A program made the position numbers and the translations under genes. 64,000 bases of DNA. It comes from Mycolicibacterium wolinskyi (GTDB lineage Bacteria; Actinomycetota; Actinomycetes; Mycobacteriales; Mycobacteriaceae). Numbering within the stretch: position 1 is the stretch's first letter; each line of letters begins with the position of its first letter. This document shows, piece by piece, positions 45,328-54,411 of this stretch. The notes beneath the pieces are model-generated. The model ran no database searches. It had not been told where the DNA came from and worked only from the letters and a program-made list of their open reading frames with translations. The stretch covers positions 744,001-808,000 of the forward strand of contig NZ_LQQA01000033.1 of assembly GCF_002101965.1 (NCBI RefSeq), read 5' to 3'.

Positions 45328-46202
45328 GCACACCGGCCATCGAGCGCGGGGTCAAGGCTCACGTGCTCGCCGCGGCGCTGCCGTGGCTCAAGCAGCTGCA
45401 CGGCAAGATCGTCGTCGTCAAGTACGGCGGCAACGCCATGACCGACGACACGCTCAAGGCGGCGTTCGCGGCCGACATGGTGTTCCTGCGCAACTGCGGC
45501 ATTCACCCCGTGGTGGTGCACGGCGGTGGCCCGCAGATCAGCGCGATGCTCAAAAAGCTCGGTATCGCAGGCGATTTCAAAGGCGGCTTCCGGGTCACCA
45601 CACCAGAGGTGCTCGACGTCGCCCGGATGGTGCTGTTCGGCCAGGTCGGCCGGGAACTCGTGGGGCTCATCAACGCGCACGGCCCGTACGCGGTCGGCGT
45701 CACCGGTGAGGACGCCCACCTGTTCACCGCGGTGCGGCGCAGTGTGACGGTCGACGGCGTGGCCACCGACATCGGCCTGGTCGGCGACGTCGAGCACGTA
45801 AACGCCGGGTCGCTGTTGGATCTCATTGCCGCAGGCCGTATCCCGGTCGTGTCGACCATCGCGCCCGATGCCGACGGCGTGGTGTACAACATCAACGCCG
45901 ACACCGCGGCGGCCGCGCTGGCAGAGGCGCTTGGCGCCGAGAAGCTGGTCATGCTCACCGATGTCGAAGGTCTGTACACCAATTGGCCCGACCGCACCTC
46001 GCTCGTCAGCGAGATCGACACGGGCGCCCTGACGCAGCTGCTGCCGTCACTGGAATCCGGCATGGTGCCCAAGATCGAGGCCTGCCTGCGGGCCGTGACG
46101 GGCGGGGTGCCGAGCGCGCATGTCATCGACGGCCGCGTCGAACACTGCGTGCTGGTCGAGCTTTTCACCGACGAGGGGACCGGGACGAAGGTGGTGAAAT
46201 GA
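45324..46202 (+). CDS. argB: Acetylglutamate kinase
   Basis: ArgB phosphorylates N-acetylglutamate and is the usual arginine feedback point. The 292-residue amino-acid-kinase fold shows the phosphate loop VVKYGGNAM, the substrate loop VVHGGGPQIS and the nucleotide region MLTDVEGLYTNWPD, with a C-terminal SGMVPKIEACLRAV block. An N-terminal helix (ERGVKAHVLAAALPWL) is the one linked to hexamer formation and arginine inhibition in sensitive enzymes. It overlaps argJ and argD by ATGA. Confidence 0.97.
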   Translation: MSTPAIERGVKAHVLAAALPWLKQLHGKIVVVKYGGNAMTDDTLKAAFAADMVFLRNCGIHPVVVHGGGPQISAMLKKLGIAGDFKGGFRVTTPEVLDVARMVLFGQVGRELVGLINAHGPYAVGVTGEDAHLFTAVRRSVTVDGVATDIGLVGDVEHVNAGSLLDLIAAGRIPVVSTIAPDADGVVYNINADTAAAALAEALGAEKLVMLTDVEGLYTNWPDRTSLVSEIDTGALTQLLPSLESGMVPKIEACLRAVTGGVPSAHVIDGRVEHCVLVELFTDEGTGTKVVK

Positions 46203-47371
46203 CACTGCAGGACCGCTGGGAAGCGGTGATGATGAACAACTACGGCACTCCGCCGCTGGCGCTGGTCAGCGGTCAGGGCGCCGTGGTGACCGACGCGGAC
46301 GGCAAGGATTACCTCGACCTGCTCGGCGGTATCGCGGTCAACCTGCTGGGCCACCGGCATCCGGCGGTCATCGAGGCCGTCACCGCTCAGCTCAACACGC
46401 TCGGGCACACCTCGAACCTGTACGCCACCGAACCGGGTATCGCGCTCGCGGAAGCGCTCGTCGGGTATCTCGGAACCGCGGCCCGGGTGTTCTTCTGCAA
46501 CTCGGGGACCGAGGCCAACGAGGTCGCCTTCAAGATCACCCGGCTCACCGGCAAGACGAACATCGTTGCCGCACAAGGCGCATTCCACGGTCGCACGATG
46601 GGATCGCTCGCGCTGACCGGCCAGCCCACCAAGCAGGCCCCGTTCGAACCGCTGCCCGGCAATGTCACCCATGTGCCGTACGGCGACGTGGCGGCACTGC
46701 GGGCCGCAGTCGACTCGGACACCGCGGCGGTGTTCCTCGAGCCGATCATGGGCGAGGGCGGCGTGGTGGTCCCGCCGGCCGGCTACCTCGTCGCGGCCCG
46801 CGAGATCACCGCAGAACACGGCGCGCTGCTGGTGCTCGACGAGGTGCAGACCGGTGTCGGCCGCACCGGCTCCTTCTACGCCCATCAGCACGACGGCATC
46901 ACCCCTGACATCGTGACCCTCGCGAAGGGCCTTGGCGGCGGCCTGCCGATCGGCGCGTGCCTGGCCGTCGGCCCCGCGGGTGATCTGCTCACCCCTGGCC
47001 TGCACGGCAGCACGTTCGGCGGGAACCCGGTGTGCACCGCGGCGGCGCTCGGCGTGCTCAAGGCGCTGGCCGATGAGGATTTGATCGCGCGCGCCGGGGT
47101 GCTCGGCAAGACGTTGAGCCATGGCATCGAGGAGCTCGACCATCCGCTGGTCGGCCAGGTCCGGGGCAAAGGCCTGCTGCAGGGCATCGTGCTGACCGCG
47201 CCATCGGCCAAGGCCGTGGAGAGCGCGGCCCGCGACGCCGGGTTCCTCGTGAACGCGGCCGCGCCCGACGTCGTTCGGCTCGCGCCGCCGCTGGTGATCA
47301 CCGACGGCCAGATCGAGTCGTTCCTCACCGCACTGCCCGCCGTGCTCGACACCGCCGTGGAGGTTTCATGA
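46199..47371 (+). CDS. argD: Acetylornithine aminotransferase
   Basis: A PLP-dependent class III aminotransferase of 390 residues converting N-acetylglutamate semialdehyde to N-acetylornithine. Marks are FFCNSGTEANEVAFKI, VLDEVQTGVGRTGSFYA and the PLP lysine in VTLAKGLGGGLPIGA. Its ATG overlaps the argB stop and its stop overlaps the argF ATG by 4 nt, so it is tightly coupled in the operon. Confidence 0.97.
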   Translation: MTLQDRWEAVMMNNYGTPPLALVSGQGAVVTDADGKDYLDLLGGIAVNLLGHRHPAVIEAVTAQLNTLGHTSNLYATEPGIALAEALVGYLGTAARVFFCNSGTEANEVAFKITRLTGKTNIVAAQGAFHGRTMGSLALTGQPTKQAPFEPLPGNVTHVPYGDVAALRAAVDSDTAAVFLEPIMGEGGVVVPPAGYLVAAREITAEHGALLVLDEVQTGVGRTGSFYAHQHDGITPDIVTLAKGLGGGLPIGACLAVGPAGDLLTPGLHGSTFGGNPVCTAAALGVLKALADEDLIARAGVLGKTLSHGIEELDHPLVGQVRGKGLLQGIVLTAPSAKAVESAARDAGFLVNAAAPDVVRLAPPLVITDGQIESFLTALPAVLDTAVEVS

Positions 47372-48291
47372 TCAGGCATTTCCTGCGTGACGACGATCTG
47401 TCGCCCGACGAACAGGCCGACGTGCTGGCGTTGGCCGCCGAACTCAAGAAGGCGCCGTTCTCGCGGCGCCCGCTGGAGGGTCCGCGCGGCGTCGCGGTCA
47501 TCTTCGAGAAGAACTCGACGCGCACGCGGTTCTCGTTCGAGATGGGTATCGCCCAGCTCGGCGGCCACGCGGTCGTCGTTGACGGGCGCAGTACCCAGCT
47601 GGGCCGGGAGGAGACGCTCGAGGACACCGGTGCGGTGCTGTCGCGCTACGTCGACGCCATCGTGTGGCGGACGTTCGCACAGGAGCGGTTGACGGCCATG
47701 GCGTCCGGGTCGACCGTCCCGATCGTCAACGCACTGTCCGATGAGTTCCACCCGTGCCAGGTGCTGGCCGATCTGCAGACGCTCGCCGAACGCAAGGGCA
47801 AGCTGGCCGGTCTGCGCATGACCTACTTCGGTGACGGCGCCAACAACATGGCGCACTCGCTCATGCTGGGCGGCGTCACCGCGGGCATCCATGTCACGAT
47901 CGCCGCCCCGGCCGGCTTCGAGCCCGACCCGCAGTTCGTCGACGCCGCCCAGCGGCGCGCCGCCGAGACCGGGGCGTCGGTCACGCTCACCGCCGACCCG
48001 AACGCCGCGGCCGACGGTGCCGACGTACTCGTGACCGACACCTGGACCTCGATGGGGCAGGAGAACGACGGACTGGACCGGGTGCGCCCGTTCCGGCCGT
48101 TCCAGGTCAACGCCGAGCTGCTCAAGCTCGCCGACCCGGCAGCCGTTGTGCTGCACTGCCTTCCGGCCCACCGCGGCCACGAGATCACCGACGACGTGAT
48201 CGACGGACCGCAGAGTGCGGTGTTCGACGAGGCCGAGAACCGTCTGCACGCACAGAAGGCGCTGCTGGTGTGGTTGCTGGAGAACCGGTGA
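47368..48291 (+). CDS. argF: Ornithine carbamoyltransferase
   Basis: ArgF makes citrulline from ornithine and carbamoyl phosphate. The 307-residue protein has the carbamoyl-phosphate loop STRTRFSFE, the FHPCQVLADLQT segment, the ornithine-contact SMGQE and the cysteine loop VLHCLPAHRGHEI. All catalytic motifs are intact. It lies between argD (ATGA overlap) and argR (19-nt gap). Confidence 0.97.
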   Translation: MIRHFLRDDDLSPDEQADVLALAAELKKAPFSRRPLEGPRGVAVIFEKNSTRTRFSFEMGIAQLGGHAVVVDGRSTQLGREETLEDTGAVLSRYVDAIVWRTFAQERLTAMASGSTVPIVNALSDEFHPCQVLADLQTLAERKGKLAGLRMTYFGDGANNMAHSLMLGGVTAGIHVTIAAPAGFEPDPQFVDAAQRRAAETGASVTLTADPNAAADGADVLVTDTWTSMGQENDGLDRVRPFRPFQVNAELLKLADPAAVVLHCLPAHRGHEITDDVIDGPQSAVFDEAENRLHAQKALLVWLLENR

Positions 48292-48310
48292 CCATGCCAG
48301 CGGTAGGGAC

Positions 48311-48793
48311 ATGACGGCGGCAACCCGGGCCGGCAGGCAGGCCCGCATCGTCACGCTGCTGTCGTCGCACTCGGTGCGCAGCCAGAGCGAGCTGGCCACC
48401 ATGCTCGCCGAGGAAGGCATCGAGGTCACGCAGGCCACCCTGTCGCGCGATCTGGAGGAGCTCGGCGCGGTGAAGCTGCGCGGCGCCGACGGCGGGGTCG
48501 GCGTGTACGTGGTGCCAGAGGACGGCAGCCCGGTGCGCGGGGTGTCGGGCGGCACCGAACGGGTCGCCCGGTTGCTGGGGGACTTGCTGGTGTCCACGGA
48601 TGCCAGCGCTAACCTTGCCGTGCTGCGCACCCCGCCCGGGGCCGCGCACTACCTGGCCAGCGCCATCGACCGTGCTGCCCTGCCGTATGTCGTCGGCACC
48701 ATCGCCGGCGACGACACCATCCTGGTGGTGGCAAGGGAGCCGATGACCGGTGCCGAGCTCGCCAGCACCATCGAGAACCTGAATCAGAGCTGA
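48311..48793 (+). CDS. argR: Arginine repressor ArgR
   Basis: The 160-residue regulator has an N-terminal winged helix (RQARIVTLLSSHSVRSQSELATMLAEEGIEVTQATLSRDLEEL) and a C-terminal arginine-binding hexamerisation domain with TPPGAAHYLASAIDRA and GTIAGDDTILVV. With arginine bound it represses the arg operon, including its own gene, probably through the ARG box before argC. The ATG at 48311 begins where the fold starts; GGTAGGGA precedes it. Confidence 0.96.
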   Translation: MTAATRAGRQARIVTLLSSHSVRSQSELATMLAEEGIEVTQATLSRDLEELGAVKLRGADGGVGVYVVPEDGSPVRGVSGGTERVARLLGDLLVSTDASANLAVLRTPPGAAHYLASAIDRAALPYVVGTIAGDDTILVVAREPMTGAELASTIENLNQS

Positions 48794-48810
48794 ACCGAAG
48801 GAGATTGCTC

Positions 48811-50025
48811 ATGCCACAAACGTCGGGGTCCGAACGCGTCATCCTGGCGTACTCCGGAGGTCTGGACACCTCGGTGGCGATCAGCTGGATCGGCAAGGAG
48901 ACCGGCCGCGAGGTCGTCGCCGTCGCCATCGATCTGGGCCAGGGCGGCGAGGACATGGAAGTGGTCCGGCAACGCGCGCTCGACTGCGGGGCCGTCGAAG
49001 CCGTCGTCGTCGACGCGCGCGATGAGTTCGCCGACGAGTACTGCCTGCCGACCATCAAGTCCAACGCCCTCTACATGGACCGCTATCCGCTGGTGTCGGC
49101 GATCAGCCGCCCGCTGATCGTCAAGCATCTGGTCAAGGCGGCCCGCGAGCACGGCGGCGGCATCGTCGCCCACGGCTGCACCGGCAAGGGCAACGACCAG
49201 GTGCGGTTCGAGGTCGGCTTCGCCTCGCTGGCCCCCGATCTGGAGGTGCTGGCCCCGGTCCGGGACTATGCCTGGACCCGGGAGAAGGCCATCGCGTTCG
49301 CCGAGGAGAACGCGATCCCGATCAACGTCACCAAGCGCTCGCCGTTCTCGATCGACCAGAACGTGTGGGGCCGTGCGGTCGAGACCGGCTTCCTGGAGCA
49401 TCTGTGGAACGCCCCGACCAAGGACGTCTACGACTACACCGAGGACCCGACCGTCAACTGGAGCTCGCCCGACGAGGTCATCGTCGGGTTCGAGAAGGGC
49501 GTTCCGGTGTCGATCGACGGTCGGCCCGTCACGGTGCTGCAGGCCATCGAGGAGCTCAACCGGCGCGCCGGCGCTCAGGGTGTCGGGCGGCTCGACGTGG
49601 TCGAGGACCGGCTCGTGGGCATCAAGAGCCGCGAGATCTACGAGGCGCCTGGCGCGATGGTGCTCATCACCGCCCACACCGAACTCGAGCACGTCACGCT
49701 TGAGCGGGAGCTCGGCCGGTTCAAGCGCACCACCGACCAGAAGTGGGGCGAGCTGGTCTATGACGGCCTGTGGTACTCGCCGCTCAAGCGCGCGCTGGAG
49801 TCCTTCGTCGAGCACACGCAGGAACACGTCAGCGGCGAGATCCGGCTCGTGCTGCACGGCGGCCACATCGCGGTGAACGGCCGGCGCAGCGCGGAGTCCC
49901 TCTACGACTTCAACCTCGCGACCTACGACGAGGGCGACAGCTTCGACCAGTCCTCGGCCAAGGGCTTCGTGCACGTGCACGGGTTGAGCTCCAAGATCTC
50001 CGCCAAGCGCGACCTGGGCCTGTAA
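48811..50025 (+). CDS. argG: Argininosuccinate synthase
   Basis: ArgG joins citrulline and aspartate using ATP. The 404-residue protein begins with the PP-loop ILAYSGGLDTSVAI, followed by the citrulline/aspartate-binding HGCTGKGNDQVRFEV and the SPFSIDQNVWGR block. The ATG at 48811 is 7 nt after GAAGGAG; an in-frame TTG at 48805 abuts that site. The second palindromic element lies between it and argH. Confidence 0.97.
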   Translation: MPQTSGSERVILAYSGGLDTSVAISWIGKETGREVVAVAIDLGQGGEDMEVVRQRALDCGAVEAVVVDARDEFADEYCLPTIKSNALYMDRYPLVSAISRPLIVKHLVKAAREHGGGIVAHGCTGKGNDQVRFEVGFASLAPDLEVLAPVRDYAWTREKAIAFAEENAIPINVTKRSPFSIDQNVWGRAVETGFLEHLWNAPTKDVYDYTEDPTVNWSSPDEVIVGFEKGVPVSIDGRPVTVLQAIEELNRRAGAQGVGRLDVVEDRLVGIKSREIYEAPGAMVLITAHTELEHVTLERELGRFKRTTDQKWGELVYDGLWYSPLKRALESFVEHTQEHVSGEIRLVLHGGHIAVNGRRSAESLYDFNLATYDEGDSFDQSSAKGFVHVHGLSSKISAKRDLGL

Positions 50026-50049
50026 CTTCGGACCGCGAGAACTTCGCAC

Positions 50050-50112
50050 CGCGAGCGACCGTGTTTGTACGGCGACACGCCGCATTTTGACGTACCCACA
50101 CGGTCGCTCGCG
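50050..50112. repeat. Long nested palindrome, copy 2 (argG/argH junction)
   Basis: Arms CGCGAGCGACCGTGT (50050-50064) and ACACGGTCGCTCGCG (50098-50112) are perfect complements over 15 bp, with an inner GTACG/CGTAC repeat. Read on the minus strand the core has AAAATGCGGCGTGTCG between GGTAC and GTAC, closely resembling copy 1 on the plus strand. It ends 19 nt before the argH ATG, so it would form a strong hairpin inside the arg mRNA. Confidence 0.8.
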
Positions 50113-50131
50113 CGGCAGGAAGCTGGATGAG

Positions 50132-51559
50132 ATGAGCACCAACGACGGAACCACCAACGAGGGTTCGCTGTGGGGCGGCCGGTTCGCCGACGGACCGTCG
50201 GATGCCCTTGCGGCGCTGAGCAAATCGACGCATTTCGACTGGGTCCTGGCGCCCTACGACATCACGGCGTCCAAGGCACACGCGCGCGTGCTGCACCGGG
50301 CCGGGCTGCTCACCGACGAACAGCGCGACGGCCTGCTCGCCGGTCTCGACAGCCTGGGTTCAGACGTCGCGGACGGCAGCTTCGAGCCGCTCGTCAGCGA
50401 CGAGGACGTGCACGGCGCACTCGAGCGCGGCCTGATCGACCGCGTCGGGCCGGATCTCGGCGGCCGGCTGCGGGCCGGGCGGTCGCGCAACGACCAGGTG
50501 GCCACGCTGTTTCGGATGTGGTTGCGCGACGCGGTGCGCCGCGTCGCCGACGGAGTGCTCGAGGTGGTCAACGCCCTCGCCGTCCAGGCCGCCGCGCATC
50601 CGACCGCGATCATGCCCGGCAAGACGCATCTGCAGGCGGCTCAGCCCATCCTGCTCGCCCATCATCTGCTCGCGCACGCGCATCCGCTGCTGCGCGACGT
50701 CGACCGCATCGCCGACTTCGACGACCGCACCGCCGTGTCACCGTACGGCTCGGGTGCGCTCGCCGGCTCATCGCTCGGCCTGGACCCCGACGCCATCGCC
50801 GACGACCTCGGGTTCGCCGCGGCGGCCGACAACTCCGTCGACGCCACCGCGGCACGGGATTTCGCCGCGGAGGCGGCGTTCATCTTCGCGCAGATCGGGG
50901 TGGATCTGTCGCGGCTCGCCGAGGACATCATCCTCTGGAGCACAACCGAATTCGGCTACGTCACCCTGCACGACTCGTGGTCGACGGGCAGCTCGATCAT
51001 GCCGCAGAAGAAGAACCCCGACATCGCCGAGCTCGCGCGCGGCAAGTCCGGGCGACTGATCGGCAACCTGACCGGTCTGCTGGCCACGCTCAAGGCGCAG
51101 CCGTTGGCCTACAACCGCGATCTGCAAGAGGACAAGGAGCCGGTCTTCGATTCGGTTGCGCAACTCGAACTGTTGCTGCCGGCGATGGCGGGCTTGGTCG
51201 CCACGTTGACGTTCGACGAGGCCCGCATGGCCGAGCTGGCGCCCGCCGGTTACACCCTGGCCACCGATATCGCCGAATGGCTTGTCCGCCAAGGTGTTCC
51301 GTTCCGGGTCGCGCACGAGGCCGCGGGCGCCGCGGTGCAGGCGGCCGAGGGACGCGGGGTGGGGCTCGACGAACTCACCGACGACGAGTTCGCCTCGATC
51401 AACGTCGCGCTCACCCCGCAGGTTCGCGAGGTGCTCACCGTCGAGGGGTCGGTGAACGCTCGCAACGCGCGCGGTGGGACTGCGCCGATCCAGGTCGCCA
51501 AACAGCTCGGGGTGGTCCGGGAGTCGATGGCGGAGTTGCGGATCCGGCTGCGCCGATAG
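50132..51559 (+). CDS. argH: Argininosuccinate lyase
   Basis: ArgH splits argininosuccinate into arginine and fumarate. The 475-residue protein of the fumarase/aspartase superfamily has LWGGRFADGPSDALAAL at the start, HTHLQ-type histidine region PGKTHLQAAQPILL and the catalytic-serine signature GSSIMPQKKNPD. The ATG at 50132 matches the MSTN start of the family; an upstream in-frame ATG (50087) would place the start within the palindrome. It completes the pathway. Confidence 0.97.
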   Translation: MSTNDGTTNEGSLWGGRFADGPSDALAALSKSTHFDWVLAPYDITASKAHARVLHRAGLLTDEQRDGLLAGLDSLGSDVADGSFEPLVSDEDVHGALERGLIDRVGPDLGGRLRAGRSRNDQVATLFRMWLRDAVRRVADGVLEVVNALAVQAAAHPTAIMPGKTHLQAAQPILLAHHLLAHAHPLLRDVDRIADFDDRTAVSPYGSGALAGSSLGLDPDAIADDLGFAAAADNSVDATAARDFAAEAAFIFAQIGVDLSRLAEDIILWSTTEFGYVTLHDSWSTGSSIMPQKKNPDIAELARGKSGRLIGNLTGLLATLKAQPLAYNRDLQEDKEPVFDSVAQLELLLPAMAGLVATLTFDEARMAELAPAGYTLATDIAEWLVRQGVPFRVAHEAAGAAVQAAEGRGVGLDELTDDEFASINVALTPQVREVLTVEGSVNARNARGGTAPIQVAKQLGVVRESMAELRIRLRR

Positions 51560-51568
51560 GCCCGTACG

Positions 51569-51574
51569 TACAGT
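51569..51574 (+). promoter_or_regulatory. Candidate -10 (TACAGT) for the hydrolase
   Basis: TACAGT fits TANNNT and ends 7 nt before the ATG at 51582, just after the argH stop. The hydrolase may therefore have its own leaderless promoter separate from the arg operon. Confidence 0.45.
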
Positions 51575-51581
51575 GGCAGGC

Positions 51582-52451
51582 ATGGCCGAACGGGTGGTGT
51601 TCCAATCCGGAGGATCCGACTGCGTCGGATACCTGCGACGTGCCGGCGGCCGAACGGGTCCATGCGTCGTGCTGTGTACCGGGTTCGGTGGAACTCAGGA
51701 CACCCCGTCGGTCGTGGCAACCGCCGAGGCATTCGCGGCGGCCGGATTTCACGCCATGACGTTCGACTACCGCAATTTCGGCGAAAGCGGTGGGCAGCCA
51801 CGCCAAGTCGTCGGCATCGAAGGTCAACTGGCCGATATCGCGGCCGCGGTCAGCTGCGCGCGCGGCCTCGACCACGTCGACCGCAACCGCGTGGTGCTGT
51901 GGGGAACCTCGCTCGGCGGCGGGCACGTGGTCACGTCGGCGGCCCGCGATCCCGCCGTCGCGGCGGTGATCGCCCAGATTCCGTTCAACGGGTTTCCCAA
52001 GAAGGTCGAGGGCCGCTCGACGCTGTCGACCTTGAAACTGCTCGGGGTCATGGCCGGTGACTGGCTGCGCGGCAGGCTGGGCCTGCCGCCGCACTACATT
52101 CGGGCTGTCGGGGGACCGGGCGAGCTCGCGGTGATGACCGGCGCCGGGGCCCAGCGCGCCATCGCCGGCATGACGAGTCCGACGTGGCGCAACGAGGTGG
52201 CGCCCCGCGGGCTGATCGAGATGATGCGTTACCGCCCTGGAGATTTCGCGACGCGGGTGGCGTGCCCGTTGTTGGTGTGCATCGGAACCGAGGACGCCGA
52301 GACGACGCCCGAGATGGCAGCCGCGCTGGCCGCGGCGGCGCCGCGCGGCGAGCTGCTCGAATACCCCGTCGCGCACTTCGACTTCTACACCCGCGATGTC
52401 CGGGACCGGGTCGTCACCGATCAGCTGGCCTTCCTTCGCCGCGTGGTCTAG
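51582..52451 (+). CDS. Alpha/beta hydrolase (CocE/DLH-like)
   Basis: This 289-residue cytosolic hydrolase has an oxyanion-region strand VVLCTGFGGTQDTPS, the nucleophile elbow LWGTSLGGG with serine, an aspartate in CIGTEDAETTPE and a terminal histidine in PVAHFDFYTRD, a complete Ser-Asp-His triad. The cap region carries GLPPHYIRAVGG. The substrate is unknown. It follows argH by 22 nt but may have its own promoter, and converges on the ABC-F gene with 2 bp between stops. Confidence 0.85.
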   Translation: MAERVVFQSGGSDCVGYLRRAGGRTGPCVVLCTGFGGTQDTPSVVATAEAFAAAGFHAMTFDYRNFGESGGQPRQVVGIEGQLADIAAAVSCARGLDHVDRNRVVLWGTSLGGGHVVTSAARDPAVAAVIAQIPFNGFPKKVEGRSTLSTLKLLGVMAGDWLRGRLGLPPHYIRAVGGPGELAVMTGAGAQRAIAGMTSPTWRNEVAPRGLIEMMRYRPGDFATRVACPLLVCIGTEDAETTPEMAAALAAAAPRGELLEYPVAHFDFYTRDVRDRVVTDQLAFLRRVV

Positions 52452-52453
52452 CG

Positions 52454-54226
52454 CTATTCCAGCTGCTCCGACAGCTCCAGCCAGCGAGCCTCGAACTCGG
52501 CCACCTGCTTCTCGAGTTCGCGCAGTTCCCCGGTGAGCCGGCCGAGGCCCACGTGGTCGGACTGATCGTGTGCGGCGAGCTCATCGTGCTTGGCGGTGAT
52601 CCGGTCGGAGAGCTTGGCCAGTGACCGGTCGATCGAGGCGATCTCCTTCTCGATGCTGCGCAGCTCGGCACCGGACAACCCTTGTGTGGCAGTTGTTTCC
52701 GGCCGTGCTGAAGGCGTGTCGGGACGCTGCGCCGACAGTCGCAGGTATTCGTCGACCCCGCCGGGGAGATGGCGAAGGCGGCCGTCGAGGATCGCGTACT
52801 GCTGGTCGGTGACACGCTCGAGCAGATACCGGTCATGCGACACCACGATCAGGGTTCCCGGCCAGGAATCGAGCAGATCCTCGGTCGCGGTGAGCATGTC
52901 GGTGTCCACGTCGTTGGTCGGCTCGTCGAGCACCAGCACGTTGGGCTCGGACAACAACACGAGCATGAGCTGCAGCCGCCGCCGCTGACCGCCGGACAGT
53001 TCGCCCACGCGCGCCGAGAGTTGTTCGCGCGCAAAGCCCAACCGCTCCAGCAGCTGCGCCGGTGTGAGCTCCTTGCCATCGATCTGGTAGCTGGTCTGCA
53101 ACCGCCCCACGACTTCACGGACCATGTCGCCCGCGACGGCCTCGAGCTCGCGCGACTGCTGATCGAGGATCGCCAGCCGCACCGTCTTGCCGCGTTTGAC
53201 CCGGCCCGACGTCGGTGTCACCGTTCCGGAGATCAAACCGAGCAGGGTCGATTTGCCTGCCCCGTTGGCGCCGAGGATGCCGGTGCGCTCGCCAGGGGCG
53301 ATGCGCCATTCGATGTCGCGCAACACTTCTCGGCCGTCATAGGCGACCGAGACATCCAGCAGGTCGATGACGTCCTTACCGAGCCGGGCCATCGCGGCCC
53401 GGGACAGCTCGACGGTGTTGCGCAGTGGCGGCACATCCGAGATGAGCGCGTTGGCCGCGTCGATGCGGAACTTGGGTTTGGAGGTTCGGGCCGGTGGCCC
53501 TCGGCGCAGCCAGGCCAGTTCCTTGCGCATCAGGTTCTGCCGCTTGGCTTCCGCGGCGGCGGCCTGACGGTCACGCTCCACGCGCTGCAGTACGTAGGCG
53601 GCGTAACCGCCCTCGAACGGCTCGACGATCCGGTCGTGTACCTCCCACGTCGCTGTGGCCACCTCGTCGAGGAACCACCGATCGTGGGTGATCAGCAACA
53701 GTCCGCCCGCGCCGCGCGCCCAGCGCTGCTTGAGATGCTCGGCCAGCCAGGTGATGCCTTGAATGTCAAGGTGGTTGGTGGGTTCGTCGAGCGCGACCAC
53801 GTCCCAGTCGCCGATCAACAGCGCGGCCAGTTGCACCCGGCGCCGCTGACCGCCCGACAGCGTCCCGACGCGGGTGTCGAACGGGATGTCGGCCACGAGC
53901 CCGCCGATCACGTCGCGCACCCGCGGGTCGCCTGCCCATTCGTGTTCGGCCCGATCGCCCACGAGCGACCAGCCCACCGTCTTGTCCGAATCGAGGGTGT
54001 CGGTCTGGTCGAGCGAGCCGACGCGCAAACCGCCACGGCGCGTGACGCGGCCCGAATGCGGGGCGATGCGGCCGGTCAGCAGACCGAGCAGCGTCGACTT
54101 GCCGTCACCGTTGCGTCCGACGATGCCGATCCGGTCGCCTTCGCTGACGCCGACGGTCACCGAATCGAAAACCACCCCTGTGGGGTACTCAAGATGCAGG
54201 GCTTCGCCCCCGAGCAGGTGTGCCAT
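52454..54226 (-). CDS. ABC-F family ATPase (Uup/EttA-like)
   Basis: The 590-residue soluble protein has two ABC domains and no membrane segments: Walker A GRNGDGKSTLL, signature LSGGQRRRVQLA and Walker B VVALDEPTNHLD in the first, and GANGAGKSTLL, LSGGQRRRLQL and VLVLDEPTNDVD in the second. The linker (residues 225-290) is basic as in ribosome-binding ABC-F proteins, and a Uup-like coiled-coil tail follows residue 510. ABC-F proteins act at the ribosomal E site; some give antibiotic resistance. In M. tuberculosis the probable counterpart is split into Rv1667c/Rv1668c; here it is intact. Confidence 0.9.
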   Translation of the reverse strand: MAHLLGGEALHLEYPTGVVFDSVTVGVSEGDRIGIVGRNGDGKSTLLGLLTGRIAPHSGRVTRRGGLRVGSLDQTDTLDSDKTVGWSLVGDRAEHEWAGDPRVRDVIGGLVADIPFDTRVGTLSGGQRRRVQLAALLIGDWDVVALDEPTNHLDIQGITWLAEHLKQRWARGAGGLLLITHDRWFLDEVATATWEVHDRIVEPFEGGYAAYVLQRVERDRQAAAAEAKRQNLMRKELAWLRRGPPARTSKPKFRIDAANALISDVPPLRNTVELSRAAMARLGKDVIDLLDVSVAYDGREVLRDIEWRIAPGERTGILGANGAGKSTLLGLISGTVTPTSGRVKRGKTVRLAILDQQSRELEAVAGDMVREVVGRLQTSYQIDGKELTPAQLLERLGFAREQLSARVGELSGGQRRRLQLMLVLLSEPNVLVLDEPTNDVDTDMLTATEDLLDSWPGTLIVVSHDRYLLERVTDQQYAILDGRLRHLPGGVDEYLRLSAQRPDTPSARPETTATQGLSGAELRSIEKEIASIDRSLAKLSDRITAKHDELAAHDQSDHVGLGRLTGELRELEKQVAEFEARWLELSEQLE

Positions 54227-54360
54227 CGCCAGCCGACCCTATCGTCAGGCCACGAGCACACCGCGAACAGGCCGCCCGCGCGCCGGGGCCGGCGCGCGGC
54301 ACGCCCGCCACGAGAGGTTGCGGAAGGCGTCGGTCGCCGTTTACTTGCAGTTCGCAATGC

Positions 54361-54380
54361 TTATCTAGACATGTAGACAC
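54361..54380 (+). promoter_or_regulatory. Candidate PhnF (UTRA-GntR) operator before phnD
   Basis: ATCTAGAC (54363-54370) is close to the GTCTAGAC-type site of HutC/UTRA GntR regulators, and an overlapping TGTAGACA follows. TAGACA thus recurs at an 8-bp step (54366 and 54374). It lies 32 nt before phnD, where a bound protein would block transcription. Confidence 0.55.
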
Positions 54381-54411
54381 CAAATGGCGACGCGAAGAGA
54401 TGGGAAGCCCG

